A DNA stretch of 64,000 bases, taken from NCBI GenBank assembly GCA_025024175.1, contig QCXZ01000064.1:15810001-15874000 (forward strand), given 5' to 3'. The notes under the pieces were generated by a model. That model searched no databases. It was given only the letters and a program-made list of their open reading frames with translations, and was not told the origin of the DNA. The DNA comes from Rhyzopertha dominica. Its lineage: Eukaryota > Arthropoda > Insecta > Coleoptera > Bostrichidae. A program made the position numbers and the translations under genes. How positions within the stretch are numbered: the first letter of the stretch is position 1; every line of letters starts with the position of its first letter. Shown one piece after another: positions 25,877-39,190 of this stretch.

Positions 25877-26780
25877 TATTATTGCATGCGATTCGTCCTT
25901 TAATTTATGATTTTTTTTAACTTGATGCCCTCAGCGTTACTAAAATAAGTTTAGTGTTCACGAAAAAAGACTAATCTAGAGTGCTGTGAAATTTTAAAGC
26001 AATTGTTTTGTATGTGTTTGATTAGCTCATATTGATAAAAACGGAAAGTCAAAACTGCGACCATGTACCGTGTTCATAACAGCTCCTAAACTAAGATGTA
26101 GTCCAACCTGCAATACCCGAACTTTTTGTAGTCTTTAAAGCAAACAACTGGCGCATCCCTCAACATCAGTAACAATAATATAACTCTTACTTCAACAAAG
26201 AAGGTTTTTTCATGACCACAAGCACATAAAACCAGTTCTAATAAAAATTGCTTGAAATGCCTTCATTGCTACTCAATACATTTAACAGACAGTTTTCGCA
26301 CATTACTTATTACGGCGGTGTTAGATACACCACTGGATTTTTACTAATTTCATTAATGTGGTCAAAGAAAAGACATATGGGGTTAATTAATATTATATAG
26401 GTCTAGGGCGATAATTATTTGCTATATTCCTGCTGATTATTCGGTCATCAAAAGAAAATCTAAGTCTTCTAATATTGCCCATTTTCCTTGATCTTGCGCA
26501 AAGTGAGACCTCGTTTTCTGTATCTATAGCCTAGACTACAACACAATAAAGAATGCTGCTTCGTAGAACATCCTAATCTAGCTCCTTACACACGAGAGCG
26601 ATATGTATAAAGTGAATTATCCAATTCCCCGCTGGATCGACGAAAAGAACATTTAATCATAAGAATTGCTGATGTTATAAGGGGTATAGGTCAAGTGTCG
26701 CATACGCTCGCGATATCCAGACAAAAGTTCGTAAACACTAACTCAATCGCTGTCGATCATCCCTCCCAAGATTTAATTTA

Positions 26781-27240
26781 AGTATCCATCTTCGCTGTAC
26801 GTGACCGATGGCTTGATGAAATTTCTCTTCGTTATTCCAAAAATGATCTATGGAGCAAAGTTATCCGCTTACCTCTGGGAAATTACGCAGCGGCAAACGG
26901 CACGGCTTACAAGAGCGCCCACTACTTTAAATATATGGTTTTTGCGGGGCAGGGATATCTAATTTGCAGAACTTCTTTTCGCCAACCCCGAAACAATAGA
27001 AAGGGGGATTTATATTTCAAAACATAGCCGCCACAGCAATGGGGGATTCGGGTCTAATGAAGTTTCTATAAAAAGAAGTGCTGACATTCTTTTGTGAGAC
27101 AGTTTCGGGAGTTGTGTATGGCGGCAGCAGGCTTTTGGGCCATTTATAACAACCCTTCAAGGCTTAGCAATATAAAGTGGGCCAGTAAAAAGATGGCCCG
27201 TCTGTGCACTTCCAGAAAGACATATTTATTTCATGCGCTG
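26781..27240. other. GC-balanced unique segment, candidate regulatory DNA
   Basis: No repeats, no coding frame, and markedly less AT-rich than the flanks, with words such as GCGGCAAACGGCACGGC and GGGGCAGGGATATC. This texture is common in constrained non-coding DNA near developmental genes, but conservation was not tested. Confidence 0.25.
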
Positions 27241-27926
27241 CACCTCTGATATCAATCGTCTTCATATTCTGTCGTACTGCAAGTAAATAAATTCCACGCG
27301 GAAGTATTGTCCCAATAAGCAATGGCGTATTAAACAGTCAAATGAATAATCTAATAAAATTTATAATTTTGTGGTATGCAGTCGTCACCCCAAACAAAAT
27401 TTTATGACCGAAATGCACACCAATTTCTTCCGTGTAGAAGGAACATTCTTTTATACGCAATTCGTATAAGTATAACTCAACACGAAATAGACTATAATAA
27501 ACATCGATAAAGCAGTAATGTACGTCAAATAGATTCTAAATTGTTCCATTGCACGCAATCAATATTTATATAGAACCAGTTTAGAACTCTGATTATCAGT
27601 GGATAAGTTTTTATCACAAAAAATAGAAGAATGAAATTAAAAGTTATTTCAAAAGGAAAGTGTTTCTGACTAATAGCAAATACTTACAAACAGTTTTAAT
27701 TTTTAAATAAAGCACTAGAGCTTTGACCCCACTAAATGTAATACAGTCAATGCGATCAAAGCTATTGAAAATACGGGTCGCTTTGTTAACCGAATGTGAG
27801 ATCTAAGGTTTTGGCTATAGACTTATTTGATATTAATTACGAGAAATAATAAAAGAACATACGTGAAAATTGTTTATTTTTTACTTTGGAGGTAGCTTTT
27901 TGAAGTTCTTAATTTATTACGATGTC
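27241..27926. other. AT-rich DNA, nothing recognised
   Basis: No coding or repeat signal seen. Confidence 0.4.
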
Positions 27927-27974
<48 letters not shown>

Positions 27975-27987
27975 CAACAACAACAAT
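27927..27987. repeat. (AAT)n then (CAA)n microsatellite
   Basis: About 44 bases of AAT repeats run into about 17 bases of CAA repeats. It could be the tail of a minus-strand retroelement, but no reverse transcriptase residue is readable in the following 400 bases. Confidence 0.9.
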
Positions 27988-28413
27988 AAATTTACTGTTA
28001 AACCATAACAGAAATTAATTAGAATATAGATAACAAATAAAATCATAAGTATCCAGTACAAATTTAATGGAAGGCCATAATGGCAGCTACCCGAAAAGAA
28101 TGGAGTACTGATAAAGACATGTTAAACTACTTTATTAACTTAATACAATTTATACATACATCAACATAAATGGTAATAAAGCTCGAATTCAAAGAACAAA
28201 AAAAATAAGTACTAAAGCAAACAGAGGAAGAAAGCCATGGTCAGTGCTAGTAACGGAAAGCACTCAGTGTTCATTCATTTCTAAAAAGCTATGCTTAATA
28301 ACGCACTTGAGTTGTACGTACGAATTTATAACGGAAGGCAAGCGGCAGGCGTTATAAGAAAATGATCTTTTGGCAGTTCTTTACGATGACGAGGTATTGT
28401 TGCACTATATATA

Positions 28414-29597
28414 CAGGATGTTTCACGAATGATAATGACCCTGACGAAATTAAAAATGCAACCTAATACACTCTCATAGCCAATGTGGTTATTTTACATA
28501 ATGGTATTATTTAAAAAATAAATTAGGAATCCATGACGGATATGCGCTATGGTTCCTGTCACTGTATTTATTAAAAGTCAAAATGTATTCAAATAAAGTA
28601 AAACAGATATGATTTTAATTTATGGTGAATGCGCTGCTGTCCGTTTATACAGACAACGTTTTCCAAGTAGAAGAGCTCCTGCCGATACAATTTTCAAGAT
28701 ACTTGAATTTTAAGGACAAACTGGCCACCACTGAAAAAATCAAGAGAAAGAATAGCAACAGGCCCTGACAATGAAATTAGAGTATTGGAAATGATTGACG
28801 AAAATCCTCATATTAGTCAATGGGTAGTCTCAAGAGCAACCGGTATTAGTCTGTCTTCAGTACGCCGAATAATTAAAGACAATCAATTGGTTCAGGCCTT
28901 AAATGAGACAGATTATCTTAAAACACTGGCTTTTTGTAACTTTTTTCGGGAACACCAAAATTTGAATGTGAGATTTTATGACATTTGCTTCTCAGTTGAA
29001 GCAAGATTTTCTAATAATGGTGGAGTTAGCAAACATAACATGCATTATTACGCGCAAGAAAATCCACGTTGGATTCAAAATATTTACTCGACGAATGTCT
29101 GGTGCGGATTATTGAGGAATCAAATTGTTGGGTCTTATTTTTTTCGCGATAGCTTAAACGGCAATCCTTATCTAAATTTTTTAAGAAATGTTCTACCGGT
29201 ACTTTTCCAAAATGTAAATTTACACAAGTAAGACAAGATCTATGGTTCCAACAAGATGGATGTACGTAGATCCATCACTCCAGAAATGTTAATGCATGTT
29301 AAAAGATCGTTTGGGCACGAATTCACGCTTGTGAAAACAGCGGAGGGCGACATTTTGAGCATTTATTACATTAATGTTATTGAATAAACATTTTCTAAAA
29401 AATACAATTTGTTTTACAATACCGAATTTATTTAAAGCAAATGATTGAAGTTTATGTCAAAATTTACGAATTTATACAGCTCTCTACGTTTTATATTTTT
29501 TTAAGACGATGAACAATTATCAATGTTACCTTTGCAAATGTATTTTGGGTTGAATTTTTAATTTCGTCAGGGTCATTATCATTCGGGAAACATCCTG
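28414..29597 (+). mobile_element. Tc1/mariner element with 50-bp terminal repeats, internally deleted
   Basis: Terminal inverted repeats at 28414-28463 and 29548-29597 match at 48 of 50 positions and begin CAGGATGTTTC. TA is found immediately outside both ends (28412-28413, 29598-29599), the target-site duplication of this superfamily. The inside carries a broken transposase (separate entry). At about 1.18 kb it is shorter than an autonomous copy because the C-terminal catalytic half is missing. Confidence 0.9.
28621..29380 (+). pseudogene. Tc1/mariner-type transposase (DUF4817-like N-terminus), decayed
   Basis: The first frame (about 28621-28712) reads YGECAAVRLYRQRFPSRRAP, the helix-turn-helix start seen in DUF4817-type insect transposases. 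It ends in a stop and continues in another frame as the 148-codon open frame 28785-29231. That frame contains ENPHISQWVVSRATGISLSS (second DNA-binding half) and later WCGLLRNQIVGSYFF and LNGNPYLNFLRN, the core between the first and second catalytic Asp. Just after it comes LWFQQDGCT (about 29240-29265) with the second Asp. The sequence then jumps to RSITPEMLMHVKRSFGHEFT (from about 29269), so the block with the third acidic residue is deleted. It cannot be catalytic. Confidence 0.8.
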
Positions 29598-29599
29598 TA

Positions 29600-31060
29600 T
29601 TTCTTAAACTTCGGCTGTGGGAAATTCGATCTTATTGAGTAAATAATGTGGCTTTCGGTATATTACGATTTTATCTATTAGCAAGATATAATGTAAGATC
29701 CTTCTATTAAACATGTTCAGCCAGCCAGTCTCCTTTAGCTTAGCAGATATTATATGATTTTTGCTGCGCATACCGTATTCGAATCGTATTTGTGTATCCC
29801 AGTGTAATTCATAGGCCTCTGTGGAGGTTTGAGGAAACCAAAAATTTGTTTCCGGCACTGCATTTGCAAGAAGAAATCCAGCATATCAGTGCTATTCATA
29901 TTAATAAGGCCCTCAAAAGTTAGTATAACAGTTTCACGGATTTTGCTGATAATGCCGGACCTCACAGAGTAACAAAACTGTTAACGATATTTTCGAAAGA
30001 AACAATAATGATTCACTGTGACGTTTAGAAGCAAAAAATGCCCTAATCAAAGGATATGTGTCATATTCCACTTACAAATAGAACAATATATTTCATCTTT
30101 TACACAATAATGAAATAATAGGCTATTTTTCATATATTTTCACGGCATCTCCATTATATTGGTTGACGTTTATTACATAGTTTAGGTCGTAACCAGAATG
30201 ACAGGACAGATAATCACACAAATTGTGAAATAAGGACTTTCTAATCCAAATCGGTTTCAAGGGGCTTTCGTGAAAAAATACTCCACTGCTTACTTACTCG
30301 TGACGTCACCATTGTTTTTCCCGCGCGAATTCACAGTTTTAAATTGAATTTGCGGTAAGTTTGTAGTACATTATTTAAGTTCCAGAATATTTATTTATAT
30401 AACACCATTTCGTAGGTTCTAAAGAACATATTTCCGTTTTCTTCAATTTTTAACAACCTTAATATTTGGCATGTACGCTCAGTAATCTGCAATTTATAGA
30501 GCACGCCTTGAGCTAACTGTAGCGGCCATTATCACTTAAATCATCAACGGTGGAGCCGTTGAAAGCTGGATCTTAGGAAGTAGTACCTTACCAAGTACCA
30601 AGTACAAAAAAAAAATATTTTTTTTTTAATATTTATGTTGCAATCCATTAATGGATGATATTGGCCGACTGTGTATCCAGCATGTAGAATCAGGTGTTCT
30701 CGTCTTTAGCATAACAACTCAGTAAATTTTCGCGATTGTTCTAATCTCTTACGCTATTGGTTGTCGTCAGTTTAGTACATATATGTGTAAATTAGAATAT
30801 TGAAATATGATCTGATTTTTCTGAATTAAGTAGACCGCTTAATATATAAACTGCAGTAAACATCCCAGATTCTGCTCGTGTTCACTGGGATTGTGTTATG
30901 TTCGATTTCTGCGAATTGCTGTAAATCTAGCAAAAACATGACGGTATTTGTAAGACGCGGTAAAACAAAGCTCTTGCCAAGTTTCAGTAAGGTCACCTCC
31001 CGGACTAAGCACTNGACTCCAAGGGCGGTTTGGGCANCCGCTGCAATTAATGACGCTTAA
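29600..31060. other. AT-rich unique DNA, nothing recognised
   Basis: Contains a CRE-like TGACGTCA at 30301-30308, a small direct repeat ACCAAGTACCAAGTAC followed by poly-A/poly-T at 30590-30630, and ambiguity codes at 31014 and 31037. Nothing coding is seen. Confidence 0.4.
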
Positions 31061-31460
31061 CGGACGTTTTGACATATTGCGCGATCAAAGTGATATGGCC
31101 AGTAACTTTACTGCTGTTTTTGTTCGGTAGCTATAACAGCCGGCCGCCGTATCTCATAATTCTCTCCAACAATCTACAGACCCGATCTAAAATTTCTATG
31201 CGCCAACATAATTTGTACCAAATTTAAAGCGGACAAAAACACTGGGTGGCTTCCAAGAAGTTTTTATCATTTTATTGTGGACTGCGTGGGGCGAAGCATG
31301 CAGTTTATTTCATAAATTGTTTTAATGGCGTGTAGGACTACATTCGTTTGGGTCCATTTATTGGGGGTGACATTGACAAAAAATTATACCAATATATCAT
31401 TTTTGTATTTAATGTGTTTATGCGGTGGCTGAGATGCAACTTAGCATCTGCTCGCTGGAC
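31061..31460. other. GC-balanced unique segment, candidate regulatory DNA
   Basis: A non-repetitive stretch with Hox-type TTTATTG/TTTAATGG words and CpG-containing words. There is no convincing reading frame: the 71-codon frame at 31348 has no signature. Regulatory function is inferred from texture only. Confidence 0.25.
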
Positions 31461-32840
31461 TGAGCATCAAATGATTAACATTATTCCTTTATACTCTTAT
31501 GAGGACAGAAGAGTAGTTTACGCTAATGGCTTAATGCTATACATCTTGTTTATCGATTTCTAAAAGAATTTTTTTTATTATAAAAACAAGCTTAGAAGAG
31601 CAATATAATGACAAAAGAGAAGTTTACCATTTTTTTGCTTCCTGAAAAACGACATACAACCTGTCATTTAAAAGAGTTGTTGTCGTTGACGTCACTATTC
31701 CACCTTAAGCATCAGAGATTGCTTATGGCAGAGTCGTTCGCTATTTTGGATCCCACTGACTGCGCTAAGTATATTTTGGTATGTATTGTCTCTGTTTTAT
31801 TTTGACATCTTACTCATTAATGGACGCTTTCAGCAATTTGGTTGTATCCGTTGTAAATATACGTTATTTGACGAAAGAATAAGATTTTTGTCTAATTTAC
31901 CAGTTTACAGTACGTCATCCGAGGATAAATATGGGTATACAGTTTCTAATCTACACTGAAATGTTTTTAAATAGAAAAAGAAACTTGTAGTTAACACCAG
32001 CGGTGGCATGATGCTTATATTTGTTGCTCCCGAAATTTTATTTTATTTATTAAGAAAACTTTGATTCATGTATTTAGACAGATTTTCAAGATAATAAAAA
32101 CGATCTTACAATCAAAGTTACTCTCATTAGTCATTAGTGTCATTACACATTTCTTGTAGGTAGCGTGTAATTTGGCCAATTATTCTAGTCCCAACTGCTT
32201 TGAAATTTACCATTGGGGACTATTCACGGAAAATATTAATTGAAATCTTTGGGATCCTGACCTATGCATTTCTAATGCGGTCGCAAAGTTCTTCGGATAA
32301 AAGAAACGAAATCAATTATTGTTTTCAGTGCAGCAAGGTGTACAGGCCAAACTGACGTGTCATAAAGCACGCGTAATGCTTTGTGATTTTTATAATACGT
32401 TATAGTATAGTTACAAGTACGCAATTCAGTTGCGTCATGTTGTACATACACAAAAACTCTCGAATACACGCACTAACAGTGAAAAACGAAGCTTCAGTTA
32501 TCAGTGTCCATTGTCACTGTCAAAAACAATTCCTTAAACCTATTAACAAGCTAGAATGAAAAGTATTTGACAACATTGTACACTGATGCCAACCTAATCT
32601 CGTTCTGTTATTCTCTCTGCGTTGTACCTACTCACGTGTATCTTATGATGATAATGGAAATACGTCATTGATAACGTTGCTATGAACAATCGTTCGTCTC
32701 TATTTATTTATGAACCTGTCTGTACCCAAACTTCAGTATGCTTCTGATGCCAGAAAAAGTAAGTTTCCTCATAAAGCAATGAATAAAAACAAAGAATAGA
32801 TAAGAAAGAGTGTTCACACTAATATTGAAAAGAACGGACA
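31461..32840. other. AT-rich unique DNA, nothing recognised
   Basis: Short frames only (up to 65 codons), without family signature. Confidence 0.4.
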
Positions 32841-32844
32841 CAGG

Positions 32845-33186
32845 TTGATGGGTGCGCCAGATGTAATAGAGCTCTTGTATACCTTGTCTTCTTTAGGCAA
32901 TAACGGTCCATTTAATATAAGTAGTGCTCTAGTACAATATCCAGCAAAAAAGTTGCAACGTTATAAGCAAATAACGCCACTCGACTGTCTCATTAAAAAG
33001 TTGAATTATGCGACCTTCATTTCCCAGTTGGCAAAGAAAAAGAAGACGATCCGCTGGAGTGAACTGCGACAGCAATTAAACTCGAGGGTAAACCGCCGGA
33101 CATCAAACATAAGTAGAACGGGGGTAAAAGAGAGCAAATGGAGAGGCGCTCTAGCGGCACGTATAAGATGTTCACCAGCAAACTAA
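32845..33186 (+). CDS. Unrecognised 113-codon open frame, doubtful
   Basis: The frame starts MMGAPDVIELLYTLSSLG and has a basic middle (LAKKKKTIRWSELRQQLN). No domain, signal peptide or membrane segment is evident. The composition is more protein-like than most chance frames here, but length is within what chance can give in 64 kb. No splice site or polyadenylation context supports it. Confidence 0.15.
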   Translation: MMGAPDVIELLYTLSSLGNNGPFNISSALVQYPAKKLQRYKQITPLDCLIKKLNYATFISQLAKKKKTIRWSELRQQLNSRVNRRTSNISRTGVKESKWRGALAARIRCSPAN

Positions 33187-36100
33187 TATAAAACAGATTA
33201 AGCTTTGAACTGCAACTTCACAAGTGCCTCCTACATATTTCATTTTTATTATGGCGGACCAAACGGAATTATAAAAACGGCCGTATAACTCCAGCTTTCT
33301 AGAGGATTCCACGTCATCCTCATGATAGCATTGGGTTTGGCAGAACTACGAATATAGTATTTACCTGATACTTATTTAATCGAAATATAATTTCCTTTTT
33401 AACTCAAAATTTTAAGTGAAAATGTAGGTAGTAACAGAAAACCAGGGCTTGGATAAAGTACAAAATTATCAGCACGTCGTAACAAATTTATCGCTTTTCT
33501 GATATTACCACAATTTTATTGATGATTCAATACGAGTGCTAGATTCTGTTGTAAAGAGAACAGTTGCAAGAATATGTTGAAGAATGAAAGGAAAGCAGAA
33601 GAACAAGTGCCAGGAAGGACACTCAAACCAGAGACAAAGGTAATACTGAAGGTTGACAAAATGAAGATGATGCTAGGAGTTACAACAGTGAAGCTAACAA
33701 GTAGACGGAATACTACAATGGAATTCGAGACTATTATATATTAGATTTCAGTGACTGTAGGTATACCAGATAAGATTACTCTGAAATGGTACTGTTTCTA
33801 GTTTACAAAAGAATACGGTGTAGAAAAGAAGTTAAGATCTTTTTCATAGCAGACCAATCCCTGTTTGAAGTAGACATAGTAATGGACGGGAATTTGTTAA
33901 GATGTTAATACTTCAACTACTTACATAAAAACTGCGAAATTAATTAACAAACTTGCTCTGTCTGCCTTCCAAGACCAACCTGTATGGTAATTACCATAAA
34001 ATAAATGTGCGTTTGAACCTACTAATACGTGCTTCACTATCAGTTATTTTGACTATGATTTCTGGAATAAGAACTTAATACAAAATGTAAGTGCAATTTT
34101 TAACTTATAAATTGTCGTTAATGAGTTAACATCACTACGATTTATTAAAACAACTTAATATAATAGCTATCAATCATTTCACTGATTATTTACTTTAATT
34201 CAGTATAAATTTTAGTTATAAAAAAATGCAAGAAATGCAACACCTATTAGGTATTGGATACTAATGCAATATAGTATAATATTTCCGTGTTGCATTAAAC
34301 GTTACGTACGTACATCTTATATCCCAGCAAAAGCATAAAACTTCATTTTAGATGATAATCGTGGGAATAACTTAAACAAGTTAATAGCTGAAATTCGATT
34401 TAAAAAATCTGTGGAAGTTTGAAAGGGTCATTAACATATAAATGGCAGAACTATGCGGCAAACTTCCGATGCAGGCTGCCTGATAAAAAGCAAGACGATT
34501 TTAATTGCTTCCATTTACATTTAATGTAAAATAAGCACGGAACCAAGTACCAAAACGTGTTTCATTTGCATTCTTATTCTAAGACGGCTAAGCACATTCG
34601 GATTAATTCGGCTACAGAAGACAGATGGACTTAATTTGTTCAGAACTTTATTTAATTCGGTGTCCTCTTACGAAGAAGTTTCAACGGAACAAGTTGTAAT
34701 GAGACCAACTGTTTCAGTATATTAGCACTATGCAACATTAGATGCATTAGACACCGAGACTTTGACAGTAGATCCGGTAATTAATTTTTTACTGTTGTTA
34801 TATTGTTGGCATCAGATTTTTTCATTTCCTTATCTAAAACTAATCATTGACTGACGTAGGAAACACATAATAATTATGTAAGAATATTACAACCTTTTGT
34901 CATCTACAAACACTTTGCCAAGCTTTAGGCATTTTTACAAAAAAGTTCGAGTGAATCGTGTATTTACTCAAAAATATAAACTGATTTTTGAGCAGAGGAT
35001 GCTAAAAATTATGCCAGTACAAACGTGTACTGTTATCTGCGATTTACCATATAGCCAAATACAAGGAAAAACACTGTATAGGTCGGCTAAATTTCCTCAG
35101 TAACCACAAAATAAAAAAAAATCAGCCAGATTGTCTCGAGCTCTTTTCTATGGAAAACTTAAGGTGAACGAAAATAATATTCCATTGTTCTTTTTTTTGT
35201 AATTGTGTTAATTGTAGTATAGATTGGATTTTAGAGATTTCTCCCACAACCAATAACAATTCGATCGTTTCCTGAAATAGGAAGAAATGAAATTGCATGC
35301 TTTCCATGCACCTTTTTGAGTGTTGTCGAATAACGTTAACAAACGTATAGTAGTGAGACCTATTTTTGATTTATGACATAAAATTGTGTTTATTTTTAAG
35401 TAAAATTCATGGTGGCCTGGAAGTTAGCAGAAATTATCCTTGATTCTCCAAATACTTTTAGCACATGGAGTGTAAAATTTTGTGGATAGTATATATCATG
35501 TATACTTTTTACCTTGTTCTTGGTAAATCTAGATTTTTGTGTAATAATTTTTGTAACCAAAGCAAGTGCTGCATTCCTGTCAGTTTGTAGTAACGTGTAG
35601 GTAATAAAGTAATTTATATATTGGCAAAATAACATGTCTTGATCCACTTAAAAGTAGACAGGGATGCTTTATTTCTACACAAAGTTGAAATAATTAAACA
35701 ACATAATCGGTTATTGTTTCCTACTGTTAAGTGATCGGAAACAATTGCCATCAAATAACGCAACAGCCGAAAGCACGCTGCACATGTCTTTCGAATCAAT
35801 GTTTAAATTCCATTGTAAAAATTAGCAATATACACAAACAGATTTGCATCTGACAATCAGCAAAAGCCATTTTGACAGCACCTACCTAACATTAATATGT
35901 AGAAATCGAAGCCGTAATTTCAAATTTTGTAAAGTGCGTAAATCAAATTTGCAATATTCGTAGTAGTGCCACTCGTAGCGTAATTAAATAGTGTAAAGTG
36001 GTTTAGCCATTTTCTTTATCCCAAAAAAATATTCAATGATACCATTAGAGAATTTCATTAACACAAGATAAAAATAATAATTTATACATTAAATAATCGT

Positions 36101-38985
36101 TTCCATTTAAAGAAACACAACTTTCTCTCAACCCAAAAGCAGGTCGAGCTACTAAAACTTCTTTCGAACATAATAAACGAAAGCTCCAAGAATGTGGAAT
36201 CCATTTCTTACTAGCAAACGATAGAGTTACTGATATGTATAAAAAGATATGATAATAAATGATAATAAATAAGTAAACTATAGCAAATTCCTCTTTCGAT
36301 ATTCAGTGTTAGCTATAGCTACAACCCCACTCATTTTTTGTATGGCCTAAAGTTACAGCGATGTCTTATACTAATATCTTTTGCCCTCCCTTTATAGCCT
36401 GTCGCAAGTGTGGACGCAATACTGGTTCCTGAGCTTGCACTTTATCAAATTCCATACTGTGTCAGCCTGAACATTAGTCCTCCATGATTACGATATTTGT
36501 ATTAACGTTTATCCCTTCGCCTTTGCTAAAGGTCTGTATTTTACGAGATAGTAAGACTATGAAGTTACATCATGCTTGCATAAGTTTCATCATCAGGCCA
36601 CCAAACAATTTATCGAAGCAACAAACCAACTTCTACTTGCATCTGTAAATAAACAACAATAATTATGAGAGCTACTTTAATTTTATATACGTATGGGAAC
36701 AAACAGTTAGTCAATGCAGTGTTCATTAAACGGTTCAGAATACAGAAACCTAGTAATCTACGAGAACTTGTTACCTGCCTGATCGTGCATTAATGAACTG
36801 CAGGTAGACCTAACAACGTTTGTGTTGTAACAGTCAAATGTAGCGGTCAGTACTATTGGATTTAATGCACACAACACGAACACACAGACAAAGGGTTTGG
36901 CAACAAAGAACGTCTGGAATGAACGTTCAAAGGAATTTGCATCAGAAAGTAAATATCAAAATATTTTTCAACAAATACTTCTAGGACTTATGACATAATC
37001 CTATTTGCCGAGCAAAAAAGATACACTACGTACATGGCCTCCCCGACTTAAAAAAAAACCACAAGGCATATAAAGTTTCGTTTTTGCTATAAAACAATCA
37101 TAAACTCATATTAATATTTAAGGAAATGCAAATATGCATATTTACGTTATAGTACAATTAACAAACAAATATTGCTAACATGACTTACCAACTAATCGTT
37201 ATTCTAGTTGTGATAATGTCTATATCAGGTAGATTACATTCCTGTTCAATAAGATGTATTCTGGACCAAATGTTTTGGGACTGGACTCTACTATTGTAGG
37301 GAATTTTTGAGAGGTCAATAAAGAAGGAAACTAAATATCGATTTAAATGACAGTTGACAGAAAACCAGACAAAGAAGTGAGGTTAAGTATGAAAAATAAA
37401 CAGTGAAGTTAGGTTAGGATGTCAGACGATCAACACGAGACAAACGAGGCTTGAAAGGAAAATTAGTCAATGAGACAAAATTCTGCTGACTAATCGAAGC
37501 CTTTCTGATTTCAAAACCTGCCAAAAGAGTCAATCTAAAGCCTTTGTGGTAGCAACATCGCAATTCAACCCTGTCAGATGGGGTGTTAGGAAGAGTATAG
37601 GAAGTGTGTGTTCTTTCATCCTGATTGCGATTTTTCTAACCCTTTGTCTTACGTATAGAAAGAAGGGCAATCACATTTAATTTTGTCTATTCCTTATTTG
37701 TGCATTAATGGTAATGGTAAGGGAATTTTGGTTTAACCAAATTGGGGATAAAGAGAATGGGAAAGTTGCATGAATTTTTAAATTCTGTTTAAGCAGCAGA
37801 AGTGCGTTGTTTGTTCAATTCTATAACGAGTGGTAATTACAAAATTAAAAATAAAAATGCATAATTAGTGAGATATTTGTTTAGTTTAAACGTGATCGTG
37901 ATCAGCTGACAGATACGACGGCCATTATTGTCATTTAAACAGCTGGTGACAGCATCACTCATCTTGATTATTATTTGAAATTTCCGTCACATACTGTTAT
38001 AAAATTGGTGTCAAAGCCACATAGCCCTTCGATACTTAAATAACAGAGCACATAGAAAGAACCGAACCTTAAGTACGTGCGTTTACTTAAGCGGAATGCA
38101 GCTTTGCGCTACGCGTTTCTGTCTTGTGACGTCACGAGCTATCGAAGCACGCTTACAGAGAGCAGAGGCAAGCACACCTTCAAATTAAGTTTTTGAACTT
38201 ATTTGAAATCGGATTAATCTCGGACAAGCGGCAAGCTGTTTCTATTGATTGGTACTTTTATCCTAGCCTATTTCCTAAAAACGTGAAATTACTCCATCGT
38301 TAGTTATGCAATGATGTTTTAACTTAAATTGCTTAAATGGAAGTAGCCAAAGGCACAATTTTACTCGATGATGCTTCGCTCTCTCTAAAACACTCGAAAA
38401 CAACTGGTGGAAAAGTGACAAAAGCGGCAAACTATGAGCGTAAGAATGGCATCAAATAGAATTACAGTGTTGTTAGCTGTGGGTTTTCAATAAATTTGTG
38501 TAGAAATAGAATGGTCTTTGCTGATGAAGAGATCAAGAAAATAAATGTTGTTATTGACTCCATTTTCGACCAAAAAAAGTTATGGAAGCATGGAATGTGT
38601 CAGAAAAGGTAAAAAATTTGCTCAGATTATCTAGGGTACCATGAAATACGGCAATTCGGCATTTTGTCTAAAAAGAGTCATTGTATTTGAAAAGAATTTG
38701 ATCGTGGTGATGAGTATATTTTCAGTTCGAAAATATAACCTAGCTACACTTTGAAGGACAGATCGCATCGTAAAAATTTCAACAGTTGTTTTCTAAAGCA
38801 TCGCATGTACAAGTAATTCCTTCTTGATGAAATGATTACTGTACAACATCTAACTCCACTTACAGAAATCTACGTATTCCAGAACCGGCGTTTACTATTA
38901 CAGTACCCGTTTACGGCGATACTTCGCATAACGTTAAACTGGGGAGTAATATAGCTTTAATAAAGCGATACTCGCAGTTTACAAC
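33187..38985. other. Long unique AT-rich stretch without a gene
   Basis: Only short frames occur. A purine-rich patch at 33575-33740 reads as one open frame without a known motif. 36245-36275 contains a ten-base unit, ATGATAATAA, repeated twice. A CRE-like TGACGTCA lies near 38126. No transposon ends are seen. Confidence 0.4.
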
Positions 38986-39190
38986 TAGATTTATCTCATT
39001 TGCAATTAGAAACGGGAAGTCCTGGCAGCCGGATTTCCCCTTGCTGTGCTGCTGCGGAGCATTGCGACCGAATGTTTTATTGTGCGATGATATCGCTTGC
39101 TTCAAAATGCAATGGAGTGTTTTGCATTCGCGGAGTACCGTTGTTTAAAACACACGGTTCGTACACGTTGGCCATCATGTGAGGAGCTAA
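38986..39190. other. GC-balanced unique segment
   Basis: Contains ATTTGCAATTAG, CAGCCGGATTTCC and GCTGTGCTGCTGCGG with no repeat and no recognised frame. It may be regulatory. Support is textural only. Confidence 0.2.

Larger units (their letters stand above)
24963..26780. other. Unique DNA with one small unrecognised open frame
   Basis: An 82-codon plus-strand frame (25457-25705) is Lys- and Ile-rich and starts MEMFNKINTELITSF. No family is recognised and chance is likely. Ambiguity codes lie at 24994 and 25149. The first 400 bases are less AT-rich than average. Confidence 0.35.

Noticed and set aside
33575..33740. Purine-rich open frame suggestive of a retroelement gag segment
   Set aside because: No zinc knuckle or other gag motif follows, and no partner reverse transcriptase is nearby.
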